From contig UWYS01000004.1 in the NCBI GenBank assembly GCA_900291925.1, positions 62,001-126,000 of the forward strand: a stretch of 64,000 nt of DNA. The letters are read 5' to 3'. Shown here piece by piece: positions 12,268 through 22,220 of this stretch. The stretch comes from Thecaphora thlaspeos (lineage: Eukaryota > Basidiomycota > Ustilaginomycetes > Urocystidales > Glomosporiaceae). The translations under genes were made by a program, and so were the position numbers. The notes beneath the pieces were generated by a model. It made no database searches. It had not been told where the DNA came from and was given only the letters and a program-made list of their open reading frames with translations. Position 1 is the stretch's first letter; every line of letters begins with the position of its first letter.

Positions 12268-13521
12268 ACTGGGTTGTAGCAGTGTCAAAGGTTGGACGCC
12301 GGCTCGACTCGGGAGAGGGTGGATGTCTGGAGCCGCGTTTCGCTGCCGTCAGCGTTCAGCTTGATCGTGAATAGCGGCGGATGTGAGAGCGAGAGACGCG
12401 CATGCTTTTGTGCGCTCTGTGCCGGCTCTGCTCGCTAGGGGTTCGTGGAGCGGATGTGAGTGTGAAGAGCTGGTCGTGTGGTGGAGAAGAGGTGTGTATT
12501 GCTGGCAGACAGGGTGAAGGCAGTTGGGTAAGATGGAGGTATAGCGGAGATTGGGGGAGTCTTTTGTGGGCGGTAGATTATGTCGTAGGCGGCGTGATGA
12601 GGCTGGTCGTTGGCGTGAAGCGAGCAATTGGCAGAGCAAGCGTGTAGCAGGATGTGAAGGGCGGCGGCAGGTTCAAGGATGAGGTGGTATGGTAGGCTGA
12701 GACGCCAATGCGAGCGAGTCGGGAGGCGGGCGAACAGCCTGATTGCAGGGGCCACCTGCGTCGCAGGGCGAGAAAGAAAGGGCCGTGTAGGAGGAGGAGG
12801 AGGAGGAGGAGAAGGAGGAGAAGGAGGAGAAGGAGGAGAAGGAGGAGGAGGAGGAGGAAGGGGGGGGGGGGGGGAAAGGGCGGGGGCGATGCGGTTGCTG
12901 TCCGAAGGCGCGAGGGCAGCCTCGCTGCTGCGCTGCTGCTTACTCGCCACACTTGACTGCGCCGCGGGCGAGACGCCTGTGCACTCGCTTCGCTTTTTGG
13001 CCCGGCTCGGCCCGCCTCCGTCCATTACCACCCTTCAACAGCGGGCCGCCCCCCCCCCAAAAGGCGCCAGCATCGGCACCCATCCACATCCTCATACCTA
13101 CAGGCACATCCTGCAGTTCACTCGAACCGCAGCATCACCATCCAAGCACGCCGAAACAGCATCGTTTGCTTCTCTTCTCCACAGACATAGAGTTGTAGAA
13201 CTACAGGTCCGCAAGGCAATCCATGTATAGGACATACAGAGCCGACGCCAGCCGGGCTTACCGGGCGCCAGGCAAGCAGAAGACTGCAAAGGAGTCCCAG
13301 GAGCAGCGCCGGTGGCGGCAAAACAAACATGGAATACAGAGGGGGCCAACGGACACGACACCACGACACCACGACACTGAGCAGGTGCATTGTGGATCAA
13401 GGAGCGTATACGGAGCCAGTCCGCGCGAAGACGTGTGAGACGAGGCCAAGGCTGAGGTGAGGGCAGCGACGCATCGTGTACGGCGTCGACCGGGTTCGCT
13501 TCTCTCTCTTTCTGCTCCTCG
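12268..13521. other. Intergenic region upstream of the MAPKKK with GGA tract
   Basis: About 1.25 kb without a supportable gene, between the MAPKKK start and the ThuA-gene stop. It contains a purine tract of GGA/GGAGAA triplets at about 12789-12859, running into a homopolymer of about fourteen G at 12861-12874. A C-tract lies at about 13049-13058. Open frames across the GGA tract encode only poly-Arg, poly-Gly/Glu or poly-Pro/Leu and are rejected. Confidence 0.55.
12787..12874 (+). repeat. (GGA)n microsatellite and G homopolymer
   Basis: GGA repeats with interspersed GGAGAA units end in a run of about fourteen G. The purine-rich strand could form G-quadruplex or triplex structures. The tract is about 500-600 bases upstream of the MAPKKK start codon. 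Confidence 0.85.
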
Positions 13522-14833
13522 CTAAATGAGGGCCAGCAGTATGCAGCCCACCGTCACCGCCAACGACAGGCCCGCCACGCTCCGCGAGGCGAACGACGAG
13601 GCCGTCCCGAGCGCCGCAGAAGACATTGTCACCTTGCCGCTCGAGTAAGGCATCCGGTGACCGTTGACGACGACCGGGCCCGACGCGCTCGCATCGAGGT
13701 CCGTGTTGTCGTTGCTGCTGGGGATCGCGTTACCGCTGCTGTTGACGCGCGTCTTCTTCCGGGCGGACGAGGCGGTGGTGTTGCTCTCCGCTTTGTATTT
13801 GCTGCCCGGCCTGAAGCTCTCGGCGTGCTCCTTGGAGCTCCGCAACGAGCCGCTCTCTAGCACCCACTGGAGCGCGCCCAGAATGTGCTCCTGGAAGTCG
13901 TCCTCGGCCCACGTCTCGTTGCTGTGTCCAAGGCTGGTGTAGAACGACCGGCCGTCGCCCCCCTTGCCCTCGATCTTCTTCTTGCGGTCGTGCTTGCTTG
14001 GGTCCGTTCCGCCGCCCACCTCGAGGTGCGTCCACCTTCCTTGTACCAAGCGATCGGGTGCGGCGAGCCCTGGATCGCCGCCTTGTCCGCCTTTGAGGTG
14101 ACCGGATCTGGGTAGCTGTCGTCGTCCACCGAGAGCACCAGCGTCCGGCCGTACGACCGCGGATCGGAATTGTAGTTGTACATCTCGTCGTGGACCTGGT
14201 CGTTGGTCATCGCGGCAGCAGCAGGTACAACGAGGACAGGGGGGAAGATGTTCGGGCGGGCGTCAGCATTCGAAGCACACGAGGCGATGGTGCTGGCATA
14301 TCTAAAGGTGACGGCGCCTCGCTCACCTTCCACGTCTTGCCCAGGTGCGCCACGGACGGGTGCGACTTTTCCTCGACCACCAGCGTAGCTCGACATGCCT
14401 CCGGGTGGTAACCGAAGAAAGCGCCTACCAGACGGCCGTACCACTCGTGCTGGTAGAGTGCGTCGCACGCCTCGTGAATGCCCATGTAGCCGCCGCCGTT
14501 CTCGATGTAGGTGCGCATGTTGGCGGCGCCCTTTGTTGATAGGGCCTTGCCACTGACGCTGACAAAGACGAGGGCGTCAAACTGGTCGAGGAAGTCACCG
14601 TCGTTGAAGTCGTCCGGGTCGTCGGAGTGGACGGAGGTGTAGCCGGGTTCGTTGCTGATGCCGAGCGACTTGATCGTCTCGACGGCCGTCGGGATGCTGT
14701 CGTGGTGGAAGCCCTCGGTGTACGAGTAGATCAGGACCTTTTTCTTGGCAAAGGCGCGTGAGGGGAGCGACGAGAGGGCGGCGAGCAGTAGCGCAGAGAT
14801 CACGAGGCCCGGCGGAGAGAGCGGGAACTTCAT
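13522..14833 (-). CDS. Secreted ThuA-domain protein with probable GPI anchor, frame break
   Basis: ThuA-like fold (trehalose-utilisation type, class I glutamine amidotransferase-like); biochemical role in fungi unclear. Exon 1 is 14833-14327 and begins with a signal peptide (LVISALLLAALSSLPSRAFA), then KKKVLIYSYTEGFHHDSIP, MGIHEACDALY, and YGRLVGAFFGYHP. A GT-AG intron (14326-14196) leads to exon 2 from 14195 with VHDEMYNYNSDPR and HPIAWYKEGG. Near 14030-14045 the reading frame must shift by one base to reach THLEVGGG and RSFYTSLGHSNETW, which belong to the same domain. No intron of normal size resolves this, so it is a single-base indel (real or assembly error) or a very small unusual intron. 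The C-terminus is a Ser-rich stretch plus a hydrophobic tail (SLAVTVGCILLALI), as in GPI-anchored proteins. Confidence 0.8.
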
Positions 14834-17745
14834 CGTCGCGATCCAGTATTAAGGAGGTCGACCTTGCTGGAAAAGGGCAAGGTTGTCGAAAAGAGACTGG
14901 TATCCAATGTCGAGTGAGTGTAGTTGGCCGTCTGGCAGTACAGGCGTGAGTCGCAAGGTGGGAGGGGGGGAGGAGATGGTGGTGGTGGTGGCGATAGCGG
15001 CGGTAGTGTGGGGATGGGGAGAATAGGCTAGGGTCAAAGCAGCTGCCGAACCATGGCTGCCTAGCGAACAGGGGAACCGAGGGCGCGGCGGCGTTGGCAA
15101 CGACGTATGTAACAAACGATCGCAACCGTCGGCTTGCTACGGCGTAGGTGGCGGCGACGAGCTAGAGCGCGCGCGCGCACATGTCGCCAACGACAGCAGT
15201 GGACGCCGCACAATGTCGAGGTCCGTAGTTCGGTGGCCGTTCATGTCGCCAGGATTGGAGCCGCTCTGCATTCCCGACTGTCGACGGGAGATTGCGCTTG
15301 TCATCCCGTTCCCCTTCGGCCACTCCAGACGGCGATCACGATGTGTGATCATTCCTGTGCAAGCTCGGCGTGGTGGATGCCAGATGACGCTGTACCTGTC
15401 GCCACTTGCCCAGACTGGAAGAGCAAGCTCAAGGCTGGCATGTGGATGTATGTGCCGCGTTGTGTGCCGCGTCGTGTGCCGCGTCGTGTGCCGCGTCGTG
15501 TGCCTCGCCGGCCTATCCTGCCTTGAAGAGTGGGAGTGTCGACACGGATCGTCGGGGCATGCACACGAAATCTCATCGATAAGCGACCTGTGCTGATAGA
15601 CGGCTCCGTCTTTGTGGTTCTCATTTACCGCCATCTGTGTAAGTTGTGTCTCTATCTCAAAAGGAGAGTCCATCATCAAATCGGCGTACGACATCCTGGT
15701 CAACGACGGAGAGACTAGGAAGAAACAGGGAACAGTAGAATACGACGACCAGCCCGTCGCTGCAACAGAGAGGTCCCTCTTGCCGAGAACACCATCAAGC
15801 TGCGCTGTTGTACAGTTGGTGGTGCCGAGCGGCCCCAACGCTACTTGGCGTCAGGCCTGTAGAGCGCACCGCATGGTCGATCTCTGCCGACGCTAGCGCA
15901 AGCACATTCGGCCCGATTGCAATCGTACATCGGCGTCTCGGGTGGGTACTCTACTCTACTCCAGACGCGACGCGCTGTGTTGCTGCCCTCTGGAGGGAAC
16001 AAGAAATGAAAAGGCGTGCCCTTGGGCCACGTCCAAGCCCGAGCCCGAGCCCAAACCTAGGGCCAATGTCTGGCGGGCAATGCCTGGCGGGCACGGTTGC
16101 CTCGGACGGCGCGTCCCTTCTCTTCTGTTGCGCTACGTCGTTTCGAGCGGCGTGTCTCTGCTCCCTTTTCCACCGATGGTTACCCTAATGCAAGCTTCAC
16201 CCGATCTTTGACCATTGACCTCCCCGAGCCGCTTCCTCTTTGCCGTCGCTGTCGCCGCTCGGCCTCAGATTGAGGCAGTCAGACAAGCCACAGACCAGAG
16301 GGGCTGTGTAATGCGCGGAAAATGAGAGGGAAGCTGACCGCAGGCCCTTGGAAAGAGTCATTGCGCAATGACGGCGAGAAGGCGTCGTGGCCCCGAGCCA
16401 AGGTGCCGCCGTGCCCTCGCTCCTCTCCAGCCGGCCAATCAAGACATGGGTGGCGCCAAATGGAATGCCGATCCAAAGCTACTACTTGACGACCAAGACC
16501 ATAAATGGACGAAAAGCTGCGAAACAGCAAGCGCGGACTGGGACAACATGGCGAGGAGGAGAGGTGGACAGGTGCGGACGGTTTCGCAAGAGGCCGTCTA
16601 GGTGACGGTGGCGCTCTCGGCGGAGGCGCGCTACACGGTGCACTGCCTGTCGCCGCAGCAGTCGCCGGGGGTCGAGCTCAGCGGCGGTGGCGTCGCCTTT
16701 GCCGCGCCTTTGTCGCGCCTTTGCCGCGCCTTTGCCGCTCTGGCAGACGCCCGAGATGGAGATGCAATCTGTGGCCTTGTAGCACGAGACGCCACTGAGT
16801 CGCCCAGGGGGCCGCAGAGGGGGCGTGCTGTCGAACGCCTGACAGGCACGAGATGCTGTTCTGGCAGATGGCGCCGTTGATCAGGCTGCGAGTCTGGTAG
16901 ACGCCGGCGACGCCGGCGGCCCTCGTGCAAGCGCCCTGCCCTGTATGTGCGATGCAGAACGAGCAAAGAGAGGAGGTCGTGGAGAGGAAGAGCGGCTCTC
17001 ACACCTTGGATCAGCCTTTGACTCGGGCGAGAGGCAACCGCCTGGCCTGCCTCCTGCCGTGCCTCCTGCCGTGCCTCGTCGCGGCGCAGCCAAGAAGGGG
17101 AGCTCCACACGAGCGCAACACAGCGAAACTTTTTTCTTCTCGCCAACTTGTTCTGATTTGCCTTGTGCCACGCTCCAGGACGGACCTCACCTCTCTCTAT
17201 ACACATATACCTGTATCTGGCCATCAGCAGCCAACTCCGGCTTCCTCCTACCCATCCCTCTTGTGCATCGGCCCGACGTCCGACCACCACGCCTTGCTCC
17301 TTTGTCTCCCGCCAGCCAGCAGGCAAACACACGCCCGCATCTTGACCTCCCCAACCGCCCTCGTTCTTCCCCAACCCTCGGCGTCTAGATTTGCCCGGCT
17401 CCTCCGTTGCGCACTGCCTTCGGCTTCCCCGACCATCGGCTTCCCCGACCATCGGCCCACCCATCCCTCGTCTTGGCCAGCCAACTAGCCAGACAGACCG
17501 CTTGCGTCCCCACCTTGCAACCTCCTGCCGAAACTCTCCTTGCCTTTGCTACCCACCGGACCGGCAGACATAGGGGCGCAGCTCAGAGTTTAGGCATCCT
17601 GGCTACGCCCTCGGAAAACCTCCTCCTGACATCGACGCCACCGCCCCAGCGACGGGCGCACCCGCTTCCATCGGGCGCACCCCTCGTCTCAGCCAGCCAG
17701 CCAGCCTTATCTTCGTCCACTCGCAGACCGCCGACCCGACCGACG
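14834..17745. other. Long divergent intergenic region ThuA / UTP15
   Basis: About 2.9 kb between two divergent starts. It contains a 12-base repeat (GTGCCGCGTCGT type) at about 15451-15504 and CGCGCCTTTGTC-type repeats at about 16695-16740. Open frames within these repeats are artefacts. On the minus strand, about 16690-16960, there is a cysteine-containing coding-like stretch that I could not resolve into a gene. The 3' part (about 17200-17745) is pyrimidine-rich and probably holds the UTP15 promoter and 5' UTR. Confidence 0.45.
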
Positions 17746-19663
17746 ATGGACTTCCAGCGACTCGGCCCGGTGGCCACCGCCAGCGCGCGCGCCTCGTCGT
17801 CAAAGTCTGGCGAGTCGCACTACTGGCGCAAATTCAAGTCGCCCGTCTTTGTCAAGGAGTTCGCCCCCGTCACCTCGATTCACTTTGTCCCAAACGTCTC
17901 CACCTTCTCAAACGCTCCTGTCGCTGCGGGTGACGTCGCCGCTGCCGACGACGACCAGCTGCAGCAGCACGATGACCCATCTTCCTCGCGCGTCGCCGTG
18001 TCTACCTCGTCCCAGCCCGCCTCGGCCAGTGCACGCCAGAGGTTTGCCGTGACGACGGGGACGCGCGTGCAGATCTACAGCATGCGCACCTCGCGCGTCA
18101 TCAAGACCGTCTCGCGCTTCTCAGACGTCGCACGCAGCGCCAGCTTCCGCTCCGACGGCAGGCTCGTGGTCGCCGGCGATGACAGCGGCGTCGTCCAGGT
18201 TTTTGACGTCAACTCGCGTATGATTCTCAGGACGCTCCGCGGCCACGCCAGCCCCGTCCATGTCTCCAAGTTCTCGCCCAACTCGACCCAGATCCTCACC
18301 GCCTCCGACGATCGCACCGTTCGGCTCTGGGACATGCCCGAGCAAAAGTGCCTCCACACCTTCGAGGGCCACGACGACTACGTCCGCTCCGGGGTCGTCT
18401 CGTCCGACAATCCTTTGCTCATGCTCACCGGCTCTTACGACAGCACCGTCCGTCTCTGGGATGCACGCATGCCCGAGGGCGGCGGACAGGCCATGCTCAT
18501 GGACCACGGAGCGCCCGTAGAAGACGTCCTCATCTACCCGACGGGCGGCGGTGGCGTTGCGCTCAGCGTCGGCGGCCCGCAGATGAAGGTGTGGGACCTC
18601 ATGATGGGAGGCCGCTGCATGGCCTCGATCTCCAACCACCAAAAGACGATCACCTCGCTCGCCCTCTCGGTCAACTCGGGCGCCGACACCACGTACACCG
18701 GCGGTCTCGGCGGGATGCGAGTCCTCTCGGCCGGCCTCGACCAGCTGGTCAAGGTCTACGACCCGGCCAAGGACTGGAAGGTGACGCACACGATGCGCTA
18801 CCCGGCCGCCGTCCTCTCGCTCGCCGTCAGCCCGGACGAGAGCCACATTGCCACCGGCATGGCCGACGGCACGTTGTGCATACGCAAGCGCGACGTCAAG
18901 GCGTCCGAGGTCGAGCAGCGAGAGATGGAGCGCGCCGCCATGAACGCCGGTGCCTACGAGTACTTTATGGCAGGCCAAGTAGGCCAGCCGCCGTCTGCAG
19001 GAGGGGCATCTTCGGGCGGCAAGGCACAGTCGGCGGCGGGCGCGAGGTCGGCGCAGGACGACTTTAGGGTGGAGAGCGTGCGGAAGCGCAAGCTGGCCGA
19101 TTACGACAAGCTGCTCAAGGCGTTCCGGTACTCGGACGCGCTGGATGCGGCGCTACGCAAGGGTGTCCAGCCAACGGTGACGTTCGGATTGCTGCTCGAG
19201 CTGATCCACCGGTCGCCAAAAGGCGGCGCCGAGGGCCTGCGGAGGGCGGTTGCTGGCCGCGACGACGTGACGCTCGAGCCGCTGCTGCGCTTCCTGCTCA
19301 AGCACGCTGCGAACCCGGCCTATACCGACCTCGTCTGCGATACCCTCAATGTCGTCGTTGGTGAGTGGCAGTCCCATTTCGCTTTCCACCTTTTTTCCTC
19401 AATTTCTTCTTCACCTCAATGTGTCGCTCGCTGATCCCGTTTTCTCTTCCCTACTTTACTCCTCCACGACCGGACCACGCACAGACACGTACGCCTCCGT
19501 GCTCGGCCAATCACCGCTGGTCGACGATCTGTTCGGACGAATCTGGGCCAAGGTATCAGACGAGATCCGTCTACAGCGCGAGCTGATGCAGGTACGCGGC
19601 TCGCTCGAGATGATCCTAGCGAGCTCGGCGCTGGGTGCCGCCTCAGCCACTGCGGCCGCATAA
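17746..19663 (+). CDS. UTP15: U3 snoRNP / small-subunit processome protein UTP15
   Basis: WD40 protein of the nucleolar small-subunit processome (t-UTP subcomplex), needed for pre-18S rRNA processing and linked to rDNA transcription. Two exons, 17746-19360 and 19485-19663, join in phase to give 597 residues. The N-terminal motif HYWRKFKSPVFVKEFAPVTSI is typical of the family. WD repeats follow, for example LRGHASPVHVSKFSP, ASDDRTVRLWDM, FEGHDDYVRSG and SYDSTVRLWDARMP. A low-complexity Gly/Ala/Ser spacer near residue 415-440 leads to the UTP15 C-terminal domain, starting FRVESVRKRKLADYDKLLKAF and ending in the second exon. The ATG at 17746 is chosen because upstream frame is Pro/Ser-rich and lacks conservation. 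It is convergent with the next gene. Confidence 0.95.
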
Positions 19664-20450
19664 CGATGTCTTTGTCCACCGTATAGATTTGTCTGCCCCT
19701 TGGTGCATCTCGCTCGTCACCACCTGTGTACGCTCCTCAAGTTGTTCCTGGACGCCTCGTTGATAGTTCAACGACGACGAACATACCGTCCATACTGTAC
19801 AACGCTACATCTGGGCACTTGTGTGTGTCTTGTTCTCCTGGTTGAGCAAGAACCGGGCGACGTAAGACCAGACCGATCTCAATTGCGCTGTGGACAATAG
19901 TATTGCATTCACGATCGCGAACGAGGTATGAAACGGTATTGAAACAGCTATAGAAAAGATATGGGATTGAAACAAAAAAGATCAAGGTGAAAAAAATTAG
20001 AGCTTCAGGCTCATATCTTTCTCTGACGAGTTGAGAGCGGGGTCAAGGTGGGGGGGGATATAAAGACAATGAAGATCGCAAGACTAGAAGGGCCACAGAG
20101 AGAGAGAGAGAGAGAGAGAGAGAAACGGGCGATTAACGCAACGAGATGAATAGACGGATAAAGAATGGTTGCTTGTCGGGGAAGGGCTCTTCGACTCCTA
20201 ACTAGAACAAGGAGGCCCAACCGGTACGGCGGATTGGTGGAACGGAACGGAACGGTGACGCGAGTTCGAGAATGTGTTGCTATGGAAACAGTCTTGAGTG
20301 AGTGTAGATGCGGCGTGGTGAGTTGTACGACCGATGAGGAAATGCTAGTGAGGGAAGAGAGAGAGAGTGTGTGTGTGCATGTGTGTGTGTGTGACCTTGG
20401 AAATTTCGGCTAAAATTCAGCGATGATAGGTATGTGTTCCGGCTGGTCGA
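19664..20450. other. Convergent intergenic region with GA and GT microsatellites
   Basis: About 790 bases between two converging stop codons. No gene is seen. A GA repeat lies at about 20098-20124 and short GT runs at about 20368-20392. The sequence is more AT-rich than the flanking genes, as expected of 3' UTRs. Confidence 0.55.
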
Positions 20451-22220
20451 CTAGAAAAACTTGGCAGATACCTCGTGGGAGAGGTATCGAATGACGATGG
20501 TATCGTCCTCCTGTGCGCCTTCCTCGAAGAGAAGACGCAAGTTGTTGGCGAGGTGCTTGATGGGGCTGCGTCCTTCCTCGTTAAACGCCAGACCGAGCGC
20601 CGACGAAGGCGACGTCGACGACAAGGACGAGCTGGCTTTGTGAGACTTGCCGGGCGTCAACGAAAGGTGGTACAGCGAGTCGGCAAGGTTTAGGCTAGTG
20701 CTGAGTTCCTTGGGGAAGATCAGGTAGCCTTTGGAGCGCAGTCGCTCGGCTAGGATCTCCTTGAGATCCAGGACCGAGTTGTTGCTCGAGACAAAGAGAG
20801 CGTCGAAGGGTTGGTCGTCGTCGCTGTTGGCATCGGTGTCCTTGCTCTGTTCGATGGCCGCAGGCGAGGTGGTTCCGAGGTGGCCGGCCTTGCACGGCAG
20901 GGAGAGGAACTGAAGGCGGAGACGGATCGCCGAAGGTGGCGTCGGCGGGCACGAGGAGAACCACTGCGCGGGGACCTCGGGCCAGGAAGAGCGAGGCGAC
21001 GATGTCGTCGTCTCGGAAGTGGCGGCGTGACTGTGCAGCGACGAGGTGGACGAGTAGAAACTCTCGAGGCTCGACACGTCCGACACCTGCGATGCGACTG
21101 AGAGGCGTTTCGTCTTTGGCCGCGGGGCAGAGGGCGAGCAGTCGGTGAAGCCGAGCCCGGCCAGCGACGATGGAGGCCCGCTTCGACGGCCCTCGCTAGC
21201 GACGTTTCCAAACAGCGATCGGCCGGACTCGTTGGTCGAGATCTCAGGCTCAAAGAGTCCGTGGGCGTCGTTTGTAAAGTTGCTCATCCTGTGAGCCGCC
21301 ATTCTTGGTAGCGGCGCGGTGAGGGGCACGTCAGGGATCTCGGAGGCGTCGACGCCGTCATAGCCGAGGCCGCGGCAGAAGAACGATTCTTCGCTGGCCC
21401 GTCGTAGCAGCCGGCGTGAGTTGATCGCGGCGACTGGAGCGGGCGGCGGGCGGGGCTTGGTGCAAGGCTCGGACGGCTCGGGCGTCGAGGGCGTGGCCAT
21501 CGACGACATGGCGTGCTGGTGGAGCTGGCGGATTGACCGGAGCGAGCTCTGGCGCATCGACGGCGTCACCGAGATGGCCGGCAACAATTCGGCCGAAGAG
21601 CTGCTGTCGCCGCCCCAAAAGGAGCGGATGCGCGACGAGGACGATGCCGGGCGCCGCGTGCTGCGCGTCAGGGCGATGTCGCTGCTGCGGGTGTCGTCGA
21701 CGGGTAGCGAAGAGAGGAGAGTCTTGCTCCGTCGACGGAGAGCTACCGAGGTGCGCGGACCGTCCATGTCGAAAGAGTCGGGCGACGAGAGGAGCAATTG
21801 TGGCTCCATCAGCGGGGCCGAGATCTGCAAGGGCGTCGAGGAGCGGCAGCTCGAGTCGGCCCTGCCGCCATTGCTGTTGTAGTTTGTGCTGCTGTTGCTC
21901 GAGGTGCTGCCGACGCCGAAGCGGAAGGTGCGAGAGAAGGCGCGTCGGAGCGGCGACCGGTGCGGGGCCGCGGCAGCAGACGACGACGACTGTGGCTGCT
22001 CCGCCGCATAATAGGGGCTGTGAGGCGGTGTGAGGGAGGACGAGGACGAGGCATGGAGAAAGTCAGTGGGCCGAGGCGTCGTCAGGGTGGAGGATGACGA
22101 CGGGCCGGCTGCCGGGACGAACTTCTGCGCGGCGTCGACATTGATGGGCTTGATGTGCTTCTTGCTCTCGCGCTTGCGGATCGTCGGCAGCCGGCCGAGC
22201 GAGGTCGCCAGAGCATTCAT
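20451..22220 (-). CDS. Hypothetical Ser-rich protein, 589 residues
   Basis: Single open exon with a true ATG at 22220 and strong GC3 coding bias. I do not recognise a family. The N-terminus is basic (LPTIRKRESKKHIKP). Most of residues 30-400 is Ser/Pro/Arg-rich and looks disordered, with many possible phosphosites. A more ordered C-terminal part (about 420-589) begins AIRLRLQFLSLPC, includes FVSSNNSVLDLKEILAERLRSKGYLIFP and ends TIVIRYLSHEVSAKFF. The pattern of a beta strand, VLDLKEILAERL helix and later strands faintly resembles a beta-grasp fold, but this is a guess. It is probably a lineage-restricted regulatory or scaffold protein. Confidence 0.75.
   Translation of the reverse strand: MNALATSLGRLPTIRKRESKKHIKPINVDAAQKFVPAAGPSSSSTLTTPRPTDFLHASSSSSLTPPHSPYYAAEQPQSSSSAAAAPHRSPLRRAFSRTFRFGVGSTSSNSSTNYNSNGGRADSSCRSSTPLQISAPLMEPQLLLSSPDSFDMDGPRTSVALRRRSKTLLSSLPVDDTRSSDIALTRSTRRPASSSSRIRSFWGGDSSSSAELLPAISVTPSMRQSSLRSIRQLHQHAMSSMATPSTPEPSEPCTKPRPPPAPVAAINSRRLLRRASEESFFCRGLGYDGVDASEIPDVPLTAPLPRMAAHRMSNFTNDAHGLFEPEISTNESGRSLFGNVASEGRRSGPPSSLAGLGFTDCSPSAPRPKTKRLSVASQVSDVSSLESFYSSTSSLHSHAATSETTTSSPRSSWPEVPAQWFSSCPPTPPSAIRLRLQFLSLPCKAGHLGTTSPAAIEQSKDTDANSDDDQPFDALFVSSNNSVLDLKEILAERLRSKGYLIFPKELSTSLNLADSLYHLSLTPGKSHKASSSLSSTSPSSALGLAFNEEGRSPIKHLANNLRLLFEEGAQEDDTIVIRYLSHEVSAKFF

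Noticed and set aside
12435..13230. Frames of about 180-200 codons on both strands across the GGA tract
   Set aside because: They consist of poly-Pro, poly-Gly/Glu or poly-Leu from the microsatellite and lack any flanking conserved domain.
15451..15504. Coding repeats in frames over the GTGCCGCGTCGT tract
   Set aside because: All three frames give simple Arg/Val/Pro or Thr/Arg/Gly periodic peptides, as expected of a 12-base repeat, with no flanking gene.
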